Part shown: positions 48,100-59,290 of the stretch, one piece after another
Layout of the letters: the number at the start of each line of letters is the position of its first letter
How positions within the stretch are numbered: the first letter of the stretch is position 1
DNA from: Labia minor
Lineage: Eukaryota > Arthropoda > Insecta > Dermaptera > Spongiphoridae
Assembly (NCBI GenBank): GCA_963082975.1
Contig: OY720349.1
Location: 44,559,962 to 44,623,961, forward strand
Direction: 5' to 3'
DNA length: 64,000 nt
Translations under genes and position numbers: made by a program
The notes under the pieces: model-generated
What the model saw: the letters and a program-made list of their open reading frames with translations, nothing else
What the model was told of the DNA's origin: nothing
The model's database searches: none

Positions 48100-48390
48100 A
48101 GAGTCCGAGTGTTATCGCTTAATGTCGGACTAAAGGCGCTTCATTTTGTAATAACTCTCTATCTCTCTCGCTCTCTCTCTCTTGATTCTGTTCACACGTG
48201 ATCTTGTCTTGGGGGAGCAGAGCAGTCAGTCGTAAGGATGAGCGATTGTAGTTGACACTGCCCGACTTCTCGATTGCTATGTAGTCTTGCACTGACCAGA
48301 GGTTCGTACTTATGATGATGACTTGTTGTAAATATTGATGGGAGGGGCATCTTTTCAAAACAATATCTGTTTCAAAGATCAAGTAATACT
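48100..48390. other. CT-rich and mixed-composition segment, possible regulatory or untranslated exon
   Basis: A CTCTCTCGCTCTCTCTCTC run (GAGA-type on the other strand) is followed by GGGGGAGCAGAGCAGTCAGTCGTAAGG and CCCGACTTCTCGATTGC. It lies in the candidate intron 1. No clear splice sites or conserved frame. Could be a promoter/enhancer or simple repeat with flanks. Confidence 0.25.
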
Positions 48391-51188
48391 TTTTTATCTG
48401 TTTATCCTGTATTATCTGTAAATTTTAGAAATAGATTATTTCTTGATGATCTTATTTAAAAAAAAAAAAATTAAAATTAACATTAAATATTTAAATTGTA
48501 AATTTCAAAGAAAAATTCAAAAGACAAATTATATAATCCAGTATATGTATTTTAATGCCAATTTCTGGTTTTTAATATTTGTTTTGGAATGATAACTTTC
48601 CACTTTTTGTATATTCAAGTAAATTTATTTTATACAGAAAATATTTATTTATTTTGTTATTTATTTTTTCTTAGTTGAATACTAAATTTTTTTTAGAAAA
48701 AAAAATATTTAAATTTTTTTTTTTTTTTAGTACAATTTTAACAATATTTCTAGTTTAATTTTAATTTAATGACTTCCGTAAAAATATTTTCTTCTATTTT
48801 TAAAAAGAAATATCATGTCATATAGTTTAAAGATAAGTGTAGTTTTAATCTTTCAATATATAAATAGTTATTCATTGAGATATTGACTCAGAATATCGGA
48901 AAATAAATAATTTCGTTATATTTCTAAATTGTCAAGAAGATGAGATGAGTTTCCGGCATAGATAAAAATACTTTTTTTTTTTTAATAAATAAATTTTTTA
49001 TTGAGTAATTAATTAAAAATTGGTTGATATCTTATCTGTTTATATTTTTAAAGAAAAGCCATCTGATATAATCAGGGTTTTTTAGGCCCTTTAGATTTTA
49101 ATTTAAATTATTCTTATACTTATCATTCATTAATTATCATTCGAAGTAAAAAGTGTTTTTTTTTAGTAATATATTTAGAGTATAAATTCAAGGTTGTTTT
49201 CACGGCAAGTGGTTAGAAATAATGAATGAGTATCATTGAATCATTTAGGGTCAATGTCAAACACCTTTTAAGCTTACTTAGTAATTTTATATATGGAATA
49301 TAGAGAGCCTTCTAATTTTCTCATCTATAATTTGAATTTATCAAAAATTTTAACATTTTTCTCTTTTATTTATACGATCTCGATTTGTCAACTCAGGAAA
49401 AAAAAACTTTCCAAATTATTTATTTGTTTTTAAGTTCAAATAAAACTTTTTTTTATTATTGTTATCATAGAAAATACGTATATAGAATAATAAAAAGTGA
49501 ATTATCAAAAACTTCATATTTTTAGGAAATAAATTCATATCTTAGTAAAAAGAAAATTTTATAGAGTATAATATAATATATTATATTTATATAATATAAT
49601 TTTAATTTGATTTAGTTTTGTATAATAAAAAGAAATGATCAGAGAGCTTTTAGGAAAAACACATCACCTAGAATTTTCTTCATCTCATTTCAAATATGAT
49701 TATTTTATTCAAATTTGAGTCTTCTTTAATGCTTAGTCAGTTCTGTTTAATTGCACAATCTTTTCTAAGAACTTAGATCTTCATTCATAATTTCATTGCA
49801 TATTTAAAGTCTATATTAAAATTCTATTCTAACTTGTGCAATTATAAATGTAATTAAATCTAAATTTATTGTTTATTTGAAAAAAGAACCTTAGGTTTGT
49901 TATATATAATTAATTAAATTATTTATTTTAATAATCTATTATATAAAATAGATATTTTAAATAGAAAGAAATTAGATAGAATAAAAACGCGTTCACAATT
50001 AATTAAGTATAATAAGTTTTATTTAAAACGATGATATATGCTAGAAAAAATGTTGATATTTTTTAATTTAAATTTATAACATCAAACTTTAATCAGGGGA
50101 AATTTTAAACTTGTTTAAATCTCATTTATACTATAATACTAATCATATAATACTATGTGATTTTGGATTTATGTATGCAACTTTCTATTCTTGAAAACAG
50201 TCCATAGAATTTTATAAAATTTGTGTATGTGTATAAGAGTATTTTCTAAGATATAGAATATAGATGAGCATATCGACCTCATTTTATGCAAAATTATATT
50301 TAATTGTTTTTTATTATTAATATAAAATATAAAATAATTAATAAAAATAGTCATTAAATATCAAAGAATATCACCATGTAAATATTATATTGATTGTAGT
50401 ATATTATATTCTGATTTAGGGAAATAAAATATCTTATTTTTTTAAAATGATAATTTTGAGAAATTTGTCTTATATTTATTTATTCTAAATAAATAAATAA
50501 ATAAATATATTTTAATAATTTTATAATATAAAATTATTATATGATTTATTATAATAAACTTTTAAATTTTATTTGTTTGATAATTAGAAATTATTTTTAA
50601 AATTTTTAATGTCGATAATGTATTTGTATTTATTGTAGGATGGGTAGGGAGGAATTTTTTGAACTGAGGTCATATGAGTAACGTAGAGTTTTTAATAATA
50701 TGTACAATTTTATAAAAATTATTATTATTATACTTTTTTTTAATATATGAGCAAAGTAATTCTGAATGATAATATTTTGAACAGACATGAGTAAATTTTA
50801 AAACATATGAGGATCGCCTATTCCTTAAATTCTAAGCTATGTACAGACAAAAGCTTGGTACATATATTATATTTAAACTTTAAAGCGTCATATTAATAAT
50901 TAATATTTCAAATATTAAAAAAGTGAATTTTATTTTAAGTTGTTTTTTTTTAATTCCAATATATTTTTAATAATAATGCTGGGCAGTAATTCATTCTAAA
51001 GGCATATATTTCAAATTAATATTTAAGTGATATTGAAAGCTCTCAAGGGCTATTATTTTAAGCTCACTCTGTACCTGACAAATTCTATTCAAAATGATTC
51101 TCCATTCCTTGGAAATGTGCCCAGAGAATAACGTTCGAGCAAGAGCAGTTTCTTCAAATATATATCTAAATTTATATATATATATATA
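48391..51188. other. AT-rich DNA, nothing recognised
   Basis: Long low-complexity stretch. Frames at 50169-50354 and 50991-51200 have no coding character. Confidence 0.6.
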
Positions 51189-51295
51189 CACGAGGGTCAT
51201 TCAGCAAGTAAAGAGACAAATGGCTATAACTCAAAAACGGTTTATTTGGTTCTTACAAAATTCAGGCTATTTTTCAACATAATCACTCCCTCCAC

Positions 51296-51579
51296 CAGTG
51301 GTTTCCAACCTTTCTGTATCAGCGCCCCCCTTTTTTTAAAAAAAAATCTTGGGACCTATTAATTTTTGTAATAATCTAATTTCATAAATACTTACATAAT
51401 ATAGTAATTTATTTAATTGGTTACAAAATAACACATTCACATTACACACCCACACACACTCAATTAAGCAAAAACATATTATATATTATTATGGATTTGA
51501 GAAAAAAAAATTGGTTCTAATACATTCGCCCCCCCCCCCCTTACAACAGTCTCGCGTCCCCGCAGGTTGGAAAACGCTG
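51296..51579. mobile_element. hAT-like MITE (284 bp) nested in the mariner-like element
   Basis: CAGTGGTTTCCAACCTTTC at the left and AGGTTGGAAAACGCTG at the right are inverted with two mismatches. Both ends have C-rich subterminal runs (GCGCCCCCC; a run of about 12 C near 51530). The flanks CCCTCCAC and AGCCCCAC match only in part, so the target duplication is poor. Placement inside the mirrored mariner end is clear because the uninterrupted version is at 51826-51966. Confidence 0.7.
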
Positions 51580-51661
51580 CAGCCCCACAGTAGTTATGCA
51601 CTTGTCTCACTTTCTTGCAGCTTCTTAAGATGACCCGTGATAAGTTTAAAAGATAGGATTA

Positions 51662-51900
51662 GGAGGTCTTACCTCATCCTGCCTACAGCCCCGACCTCGC
51701 CCCATCTGAATGTTACCTGTTTGGACCACTCAATGACGCACTACGTGAAAAAAGCAAGTAATTGAGTAAGTTAAGAAGCGGCTCAAAGTGGTTTTGGGGT
51801 AAATCGAAAGAATCCTTCGTCGAGGGAATAGGAAGCTGCAGGAAAGTGGGACAAGTGCATAACTGTGGGGGGTAATTTTGTTGAAAAATAGCCTGAATTT
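51662..51900 (+). pseudogene. mariner transposase fragment (C-terminal catalytic region)
   Basis: At about 51665-51750 the plus strand reads EVLPHPAYSPDLAPSECYLF, the mariner signature around the third catalytic aspartate (SPDLAPSD/C). After a frameshift, 51830-51885 reads WDKCITVGGNFVEK, the usual C-terminal motif. Stops and frameshifts separate them. Host transposon remnant, not functional. Confidence 0.8.
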
Positions 51901-51966
51901 TGTAAGAACCAAGAACCGTTTTTGAGCTATAGCCATTTGTCTCTTTACTTGCTGAATGACCCTCAT

Positions 51967-52710
51967 ATATTTATTTCTCTAATAGACCTAAATCAAAGTC
52001 TTTTCACTAGAGAATTGATCGAATGGTCTATTTCGGACCAGATGTAAATCTACCGAATTTATATTAATAATCTCTCTATATGCATTTCATGTTCAGTTAA
52101 TTATTAAATAAAAATGACATTTGGTTTAAGTGGTTCAGTTGAAATGTGGGGGAGGTTGCAAATCAAGTGTTATCTTTTGATCTTGTCCATTTAGTGGATG
52201 GTAATTCATATTTATTTTAACATTTTAAGAGAAAATAGCCATAGTATAAACTTTCCAACCAAATAACTAATTTATTGATATTTAAAATGCCATTTCATTA
52301 AATGATTTGTGTATATATTTGTCTAATTTTTTTATTCATCTAATTTTTTAAATAAATAAATATATATAAAATATATATTGGTAATATATGAATAGGATAT
52401 ATATTAATATGGATATATATATATTTCGGTATAAAAGCAGAAATTTTAAAGAGGAATTTACTAAAAAAGTATTATTATCTAAACTAATTCCGATTTGCAA
52501 TGTTTCAATTAAGCAGGTTGGTTATATAGTTTTATCATTCTTTGGAATCTAAAAGCAAAATCTTAAAAGATAGGGATTATATGAAAATTGATGAATGGAA
52601 AAAATTGAATTTTCTGCGATAGGTCTTCTCCCTCCTTCCACCATTCATACAAAACTGAATTATAAATCAAAGTAATTAAAAATAGTTCTATGATAATGAT
52701 ATGTAATAAG
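51967..52710. other. AT-rich DNA, nothing recognised
   Basis: Featureless apart from (TA)n near 52420. Confidence 0.6.
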
Positions 52711-53309
52711 TTGACCTGTGGCCAGGTCCGAACCGACCGACAGTTTGAAGTAAATTAATTTCCAGCTACATATAATTACAATTTCAAATAATTTTAATAT
52801 ATCTATTAATGTAATAAAAAACAGATATGGATATAACATAAATATTTTTAATTTTATTTTATTTATAATATATATAGAAGACCAAGCTGTGACGTCATGA
52901 ATGGCTGGATGACGTCATATAATTTTAAATTAAGAAAAAACTAATAAAGATGATTTTTTTCGAGGATAAAACCAATACAAAGTGCATGATTCGTGGTGAT
53001 ATATAAAAAAATCTCCTCATGTGAAATTTGGTGCGAAAAAAACCCTTCCCTTCCTATCGTCGATCGCTAATACTACCACTTCCGGTTTCCGGATTTGCAC
53101 CAATCAATTCATCATACTGATGCATTAAGTAAATATACCAAATTTCATCAAAATCCGTTGAGCCGTTCAAGCTGTACACATCTATACAGACATCATGCTA
53201 AAAATACTTTTTTCTGTTAAGAAAATGCATGATTCGTGGAGATATGTAAAAATCTCCACATATGAAATTTGGTGTGAAAACAATACCTCCCTTACTATCG
53301 TCGGTCGGT
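52711..53309 (-). mobile_element. Family B Helentron-like element, copy B4, upstream of receptor exon
   Basis: Complete reverse-orientation copy ending about 490 bp before the receptor's first coding exon. Ends are TTGACCTGTGGCCAGGTC and ATCGTCGGTCGGT. It is in the same orientation as B5 on the other side of the exon. Confidence 0.85.
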
Positions 53310-53796
53310 AAAAATGTTTCAAAATATATCTTTGATATTAATGGAAGGAATAATTAATATAATATATATATTCAAATATTATATATATAATAAACAAATA
53401 GAAAATAAAAAATAGTAGAGGTTTGAATTATATTGTATAATGAATATACAACAACAGAGCTATAGAACGAAGCTTTAGAATAGGTAATATGAAAAAGGTT
53501 AGTATAAATAAATACAATTGTTTTCATCTCTCAAACTTATTAAATTTTTTATACTACATATATATTATTATACATTTATTATTTTGGCACGCTAACAATT
53601 TTTTACCATTCTTATTTTATTTAATATTTATTTAAATATTAAAATTTCTTTATGTTATTTAGTATTGATGTTGAATCATTTCCAAAGGATAATATTTTTC
53701 TATAAAGTATAAAAAAAAAATGTAAAATTATGTAAATTGAATATGTAAATGAATTGGATTGATATTAAGGTGATATTGGTTTGTAATTTGTTTCAG

Positions 53797-53824
53797 GGCC
53801 ATTTCGATCCATCGTAGTGGTGGG
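53797..53824 (+). other. Splice acceptor and last 28 bases of the receptor 5' UTR
   Basis: A pyrimidine-rich stretch ends in TTTCAG at 53791-53796, directly before the leader of the first coding exon. The 28 leader bases carry an in-frame stop (TAG, 53815-53817) upstream of the ATG at 53825, which fixes that ATG as the first usable start in this frame. If the candidate exon at 24052-24131 is joined here, its short upstream reading frame ends at this same TAG. Confidence 0.75.
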
Positions 53825-54619
53825 ATGATTGCCAACAGCTCCGAGGAGGAGGCCTCGTCGCCTGACGAGTCCTCCTGCTCGGCTGGGCCCACCGTCGAGT
53901 ACCTCAGTCATCTGGGCATCTTGCTAGCGGTCCCGGAATGGGAGGCAGCCATTACCGCTGTGACCCTCACGGTCATCATCCTGCTCACTGTTATCGGCAA
54001 TATCCTAGTCATTCTTTCTGTGTTCACCTACAAACCATTGAGAATTGTACAGAATTTTTTTATTGTGTCATTGGCGGTTGCTGATTTACTTGTAGCTATT
54101 TTAGTGCTCCCTTTAAATGTCGCGTATTCCATTTTGGGTAGATGGATATTTGGGATTCATGTATGTAAAATGTGGCTTACCTGTGACGTTCTCTGTTGTA
54201 CCGCATCGATATTAAATTTATGCGCGATCGCTCTTGATCGATACTGGGCGATCACCGATCCAATCAATTATGCTCAAAAACGGACACTTAAACGAGTTTT
54301 ATTGTTAATTGGGGGTGTTTGGGCCCTATCATTAGTGATCAGTTCTCCACCCCTTCTTGGCTGGAATGATTGGCCCGAAGAATTCTCCCCGGAAACGCCA
54401 TGTCAACTCACCTCGCAACAAGGCTACGTCATTTACTCATCTTTAGGAAGTTTTTATATTCCCCTATTCATTATGACAATCGTATATGTAGAGATATATA
54501 TTGCAACCAGGCGACGTTTAAGGGAGCGTGCCCGCGCCTCCAAGCTCAACACTGTTAAACAATCCATGTTACAACAGAAAGAACGTGAAATGCAACAACA
54601 ACAACGTTGCCATGATCAG
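53825..54619 (+). CDS. Type-1 tyramine (octopamine/tyramine) receptor, coding exon 1: N-terminus through TM5 and start of ICL3
   Basis: This exon encodes residues 1-265 of a class-A biogenic-amine GPCR, very similar as I recall it to Drosophila Oct-TyrR (TAR1), a Gi-coupled plasma-membrane receptor for tyramine. What is visible: an acidic extracellular N-terminus with a glycosylation sequon at N4; TM1 with the GN pair (N59); TM2 with LAVADL (D87); TM3 with C114, the amine-binding aspartate D121 and the DRY motif at 138-140; TM4 with W166; an ECL2 cysteine (C193, expected partner of C114); TM5 with ligand-contact serines around 205-209 and P213; then the basic start of ICL3 ([10 protein letters not shown]). 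The exon ends with CAT GAT CAG before a GTATGG donor at 54620, in phase 0. Read-through into the intron would add seven residues and stop, so the splice is needed for a seven-helix protein. It is clearly higher in G+C than its flanks. Confidence 0.95.
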
Positions 54620-54890
54620 GTATGGAAATTGGTTTCACTCTAGATTATCAAATACGTTAACCAAAACATAAATGTAGAATATCTAATAATGAAAAATCTA
54701 AAATAATATATAATTAATTAAAACGTACTCACACTAATTCCCAAGTAATTAACTAAAATTAAATTTTGGTCAAAATAAATTTTGTTTCAAAAATAAAATT
54801 GGATTATTTTTTTTTAATTCATCTAGAAAAATTTGTAATTTTTAACTTTATCATATATGTATATTATAATCAATTATAAAAATAAAATAA

Positions 54891-55501
54891 GTTGACCTGT
54901 GGCCAGGTCCGAACCGACCGACGGTTTGAAATAAATTAATTTCCAGCTACAGAAACAATTTCAAATAATTTTCATATATCTATTAATGTAATAAAAAATA
55001 GATAGGCATACATAAATAATAAATATAAACATTTTTAATTTTATTTTATTTATAATATATATGCAAGACCAGGCTGTGACGTCATGAATGGCTGGATGAC
55101 GTCATATAATTTTAAATCAAGAAAAAACTAATAAATATGATTTTTCTCGAGGATAAAACCAATACAAAGTGCATGATTCGTGGTGATATATAAAAAAATC
55201 TCCTTTGGTGTGAAAATAACCCTTTCCTTCCTATCGTCGATCGCTAATACTACCACTTCCGGTTTCCGGAATTGCACCAAAAGTTGATCAATTCATCCCA
55301 CTGATGCATTAAGTAAATATACCAAATTTCATCAAAATCGGTTGAGCCGTTCAGGCTGTACACATCTATACGGACGGACAGACATCATGCTAAAAATACT
55401 TTTTTCTGTTTAGAAAATGCATGATTCGTGGAGATATGTAAAAATCTCCACATGTGAAATTTGGTGTGAAAACAATACCTCCCTTACTATCGTCGGTCGG
55501 T
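54891..55501 (-). mobile_element. Family B Helentron-like element, copy B5, in receptor intron 2
   Basis: Complete reverse-orientation copy starting about 270 bp after receptor exon 1. A small deletion removes part of block 2 (the GTGAAATT portion) near 55200. Otherwise collinear with B3 and B4. Confidence 0.85.
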
Positions 55502-56229
55502 AAAAAATTATACTTACCTAAGTGGGATTCGAATGAAGTGTAAAGAGTTGAGGTCCCCTTCCTGACACACACTCCAAACTAATGCTTCAGACATCTTATA
55601 GTATAGTATAGTATATAGTATACCTATAGTATATTTTAAGCTTAATATGATTAAAAAAAATTAACAAAAAAGTGTGGGCGCATATGAACATAAGTATTAG
55701 GTAAAAAATTTAATATTATTATATGCGTCGTCCGCTTTTTAGTTGGGCATATGTAATGAATAATATTCAAGGTTTAATTTATATTTTATTTTCTATTTTT
55801 TAGGGCATTTTTTTATTAAAAAGGGTGTATATTAAAAAGTTTTTTTTATTAATTTATTTTCAAGTTTTTAGTTTTTTCTAGTTATATTTTTTTTTAAATA
55901 TTTTATTGTTGCTTACTCAATTATAAAAATAAAAAAATTGCATTATTGACTATTATTTAAATCTGTTATTCTCTAACATATATTAGATTCTTTGCGAAGT
56001 TTCTAGGCCTTTTCTAGATGACAATGATTATGCAAGTGGCTTATTAAACGATCGGCATACTTCTTTGAGAAATCTCAGAAGAACACAAGCACATTGTATA
56101 GAAAATGTACATATATAAAATATAAAATATAAAAAAATTGTAAATATAAATATGTATAATAGTGTATTAAGATCAATTATTTAAATTGACAAATTTAAAA
56201 AATCCGTATTTTTGAAAAATTCAAAATTC

Positions 56230-56375
56230 TTCTTTTTGATTATTGCAGCGTGGTCAACTTTCAATATAAGTTTCAAATTTGAGCGAAATCGCTCAACGAG
56301 AAGTGGGTTAAAATCCAATTGCAAATTTTTAACATTACCTACAGACAGACAGACAGAAAAGTGAAGTTAATAAAA
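56230..56375. repeat. Repeat fragment with (ACAG)n and Helentron-like words
   Basis: AAATTTGAGCGAAATCGCTC, AACGAGAAGTGGGTTAAAAT, then ACAGACAGACAGACAG. This order resembles the middle of families A and B but has no matching ends. Confidence 0.4.
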
Positions 56376-57278
56376 AGCGTATATGTAATAAAAAAATATA
56401 TTTTGAAAATACACAAAAAAGTTATACATTATTAAATTAATTAAAATTGTGTTATTATGAGAGAAGAGAGATTCACTGAAATTTTAAATTTTAATTATAA
56501 TGAAGATTATTACATTTAAATTATTTTTAATCTTCATTATAATTAATATTAAATTTAATCACTATTATTTAAATTATTTTTAATGACTAAATTTAATATT
56601 GAAATTATTTGTTAAAAGGGTTAGAAAAACATCAATAAATGGTGTATCAGGGGAATTTTCTACCGTTTCAAAACCTTTGTTTATTGTTTTCAATACGGAG
56701 GGCGGGGACGCATATCCTCATTCTCTTAATGAATCGCTCCAGAGCTACATTCTGGAGCTAGGAGCTCCTGGAGCATTTTGTAGAATATGTTTAAATCAGC
56801 TTAAAATGATTAGAATTGAGCTAAGGTATTTGAGGTTAAAGGTATATACAAAGTTTAACAACTTCAAAAATTCAATAATTATCTAATGCAAATAAATCTA
56901 TAATTGGAAAATTAAGTAACAAACTTGTCACCTGGATAATAAATTTAAATAAATAATCTTTAAATAACATAATATATCTCTGTTCTCTCTCTAGTAAAAG
57001 AGAATAGAAAATATTTTACATATTATCGAAGTATACCCCCATTCTAGGAAAATTTCAACTAATGTTTAGCTAAGAAAATAATGCATCTTCACCAGAATTG
57101 ATAGAATATGAAAATGGAAAGAAATGGAAGGGACTAGTTGGCTCTTTTTAGTACAGAAGTTCATTATTTAATATATATCCTCCCTATTTAAATTTAATTA
57201 TATTATGTTATAGCTTATAGCATATTATCTACTGTATCCTTTTCTATAGATAAGGAATTTTTTTTTTCAATCAATCCG

Positions 57279-57710
57279 TGCATCAGTGGGATGAATTGAT
57301 CAACTTTTGGTGCAAATCCGGAGACTGGAAGTGGTAGTATTAGCGATCGACGATAGGAAGGGAAGGGTTATTTTCACACCAAATTTCACATGAGGAGATT
57401 TTTTACATATCACCACACGAATCATGCACTTTGTATTGGTTTTATCCTAGGGAAAATCATATTTATTAGTTTTTTCTTGATTTAAAATTATATGACGTCA
57501 TCCAGCCATTCAAGACGTCACAGCCTGGTCTTACATATAAATATATACATATATTATAAATAAAATAAAATTAAAAATATTTATGTTATATGCCTATATG
57601 TTTTTTATTACATTAATAGATATATTAAAATTATTTGAAATTGTTTCTGTAGCTGGAAATTAATTTACTTCAAACCGTCGGTCGGTTCGGACCTGGCCAC
57701 AGGTCAACTT
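57279..57710 (+). mobile_element. Family B element, copy B6 (5'-truncated), in receptor intron 2
   Basis: Starts inside the element at TGCATCAGTGGGATGAATTG and runs to the hairpin end GACCTGGCCACAGGTCAACTT. The missing half is the end bearing ACCGACCGACG. Truncation of one end with the hairpin end intact is common for rolling-circle elements. Confidence 0.8.
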
Positions 57711-57784
57711 ATTATATTATAAATATATAATATAGTAAAGATAAAAATGTTAAGCATGGCCAAATCCCAATAGCCTAAAAGAAA

Positions 57785-58393
57785 AGCTGGAGTGTCTCCA
57801 CTCGACGATCTCGTAAATTTGAATTGGATTAAATAACATATAATAATTTAAATTAAATTAAATTAATTAAATTATAAAATAAAATTAATTAATAATATTT
57901 ATTAAACCAGCGCATGTTTGGCTCTTTGTTGAAGGCACAATATCACGTGTTGGCGCGTGAGATTTGCAGTGTTAAAAAATTAATTCTGGTACTTTCAGCG
58001 ATTCAATCAAGCTAAAATTCTATATATAGCAGTTTTATACAATTATTAATCATGTGAAAAATTATCAAACATATATCTTTATTTTTACGGTCACTTTAGA
58101 AGAAAAAAAATCAAAACGTTGTAGGTAATAACCCTCTTCCGGGTGAGCTACATTTCTCAAAAGTTAATAGAAAACTATGAATTTTGAATAATGTCCATGT
58201 ACCAAATTTCATCATTCTAGCTCAAACCGTTTTTGCGTAACACTCACACACACACACACACATATATACACACACACAGACATTTTTCTCAACCTCAGTG
58301 AAAATGATTCAGGAACCTTCAAAACGTATAAAAAAATTAAAATCTCAACATCGAAAATTTTCGTGATCGCAATACTATCTCTTACGAGATAGT
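57785..58393 (-). mobile_element. Family A Helentron-like element, copy A7, in receptor intron 2
   Basis: Complete copy from AGCTGGAGTGTCTCCACTCG to CTTACGAGATAGT with an interrupted (AC)n core at about 58242-58277. It lies about 300 bp upstream of receptor coding exon 2 and only about 75 bp from the family B copy at 57279-57710. Confidence 0.85.
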
Positions 58394-58691
58394 AATAAAT
58401 AGATACATAAAAAATAAAAATAAATAAAGTGGTATATCTACATTTATTTAATATTAATCTGTTTTTCTGACTAATGTCAAAATTGCAAAAATCATTAAAT
58501 AATTTGCTTTTACCATAAAAACCTTTCCATACAAATATTCTTGCAATTCTATCCATTATTTATGATTAAATTTTAATTTCTAATTTTATATAAAAAAATA
58601 TTTATTCAAATATTCAAATAAAATGTGTTCACACATTTGTTAAAACAATTTTCTATTGCTTTAAACTTAAGCTTTGTTTTTTTTGTTTAAG

Positions 58692-58970
58692 GAATCAGTG
58701 AGCAGTGAGACGAATCATAATGAGCACCCGCCATCGTCAAGTCTCAAAGAGAAAAAGCGCAAACATAAAAAAAAGAAAAAGAAGGAGGTCGGGGAGGAAG
58801 AGATCACCGAATGTGAATACCAAAGAAATGGGGCTGGAACAGAAGCGCTGGTCGTTTCCGTGGCGAATGATAACGGCAATAGTCCAACCCCAAATACCAC
58901 CAATACGACTATGTCAACGACGTTAAACACCTCCCCGGGGCATGAAACGCAGGCGAAAAAACCTGTGCAA
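58692..58970 (+). CDS. Tyramine receptor coding exon 2: central part of intracellular loop 3
   Basis: The exon adds 93 codons (residues 266-358) in phase 0 at both ends, between an acceptor TTTAAG and a donor GTAAGA at 58971. It starts with SVSSET, similar to the QESISSET segment I recall in the Drosophila receptor's third loop. It continues with a lysine-rich run (KKRKHKKKKKKE), an acidic patch (GEEEITE) and an Asn/Thr/Ser/Pro-rich stretch, and ends KKPVQ. This is typical of the long, poorly conserved ICL3 of TAR1 receptors, which carries G-protein coupling and phosphorylation sites. Length 279 bp is a multiple of three with symmetric phases, so its removal would keep the frame. Identity as ICL3 is secure from position; no domain lies within it. 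Confidence 0.9.
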
Positions 58971-59290
58971 GTAAGATAATAATCCTCCTCAATCAGCTGA
59001 AGGGTTGAACAAAATTTAATTTGTTTTTGATATAAATCATAATATAAAATGTATTAATATTACATAAACAATTATTAGAATTAGAGGAATATAATATATT
59101 AATAATTTTTATATTTTATAAACGAAATATATTTTAAATTTATTTTATTATTATACTTTAGTCAACCTATGAATTTATTTAGAATATTATTAATTTTATT
59201 TTGTTTATTTTATTAATTTTATTTTGCAACTTTATTTATTTATGTTTTTTTTATTTCAAAATTTATTAAATTAAATCTTCCCTCTAGCGA

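Larger units (their letters stand above)
51189..51966 (+). mobile_element. mariner-like element with about 150-bp inverted ends, carrying a nested hAT MITE
   Basis: CGAGGGTCATTCAGCAAGTA at the left and its complement TACTTGCTGAATGACCCTC at the right begin inverted repeats that stay alignable for about 150 bp, the left one split by a 284-bp insertion at 51296-51579. Between them lies the end of a mariner transposase reading frame. The extended inversion probably reflects internal deletion and duplication of the right end. Confidence 0.8.
24132..53796 (+). other. Candidate 29.7-kb intron 1 of the tyramine receptor gene
   Basis: The interval runs from the donor GTAAGT at 24132 to the acceptor TTTGTTTCAG at 53787-53796. 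It contains no recognisable host coding sequence and is filled with transposon remnants listed separately (mariner, Tc1-like, Harbinger-like, Helentron-like families, SINEs, hAT). Large repeat-rich 5' introns are common in arthropod amine receptor genes. The call depends on whether 24052-24131 really is an exon of this gene; other non-coding exons inside the interval are possible. Confidence 0.35.
54620..58691 (+). other. Intron 2 of the tyramine receptor gene
   Basis: A 4.1-kb phase-0 intron from GTATGG at 54620 to a poly-T tract ending TTTAAG at 58691. Nearly half is repeat: a family B element (54891-55501), a 5'-truncated family B copy in the opposite orientation (57279-57710) and a family A copy (57785-58393). 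The remainder is AT-rich. A fragment with a short GACA repeat and Helentron-like motifs lies near 56230-56370. Around 56599-56886 there is a 95-codon open frame of ordinary AT-rich composition for which I see no homology. Confidence 0.85.

Noticed and set aside
54370-54558. 62-codon plus-strand frame inside receptor exon 1
   Set aside because: Out-of-frame shadow of the receptor coding sequence.
41817-55572. Recurrent frame ending ...GDFYISPRIMHFLNRKKYF at 41817-42002 and 55390-55572
   Set aside because: This is the start of family B read through block 1. It recurs because the DNA repeats, and it is broken in other copies.
56599-56886. 95-codon frame in receptor intron 2
   Set aside because: No recognised motif, splice context or relation to the receptor; AT-rich chance frame.
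58705-58930. Alternative frames over receptor exon 2 on both strands
   Set aside because: Shadows of the real exon, which is fixed by in-phase splice sites and match to the receptor loop.
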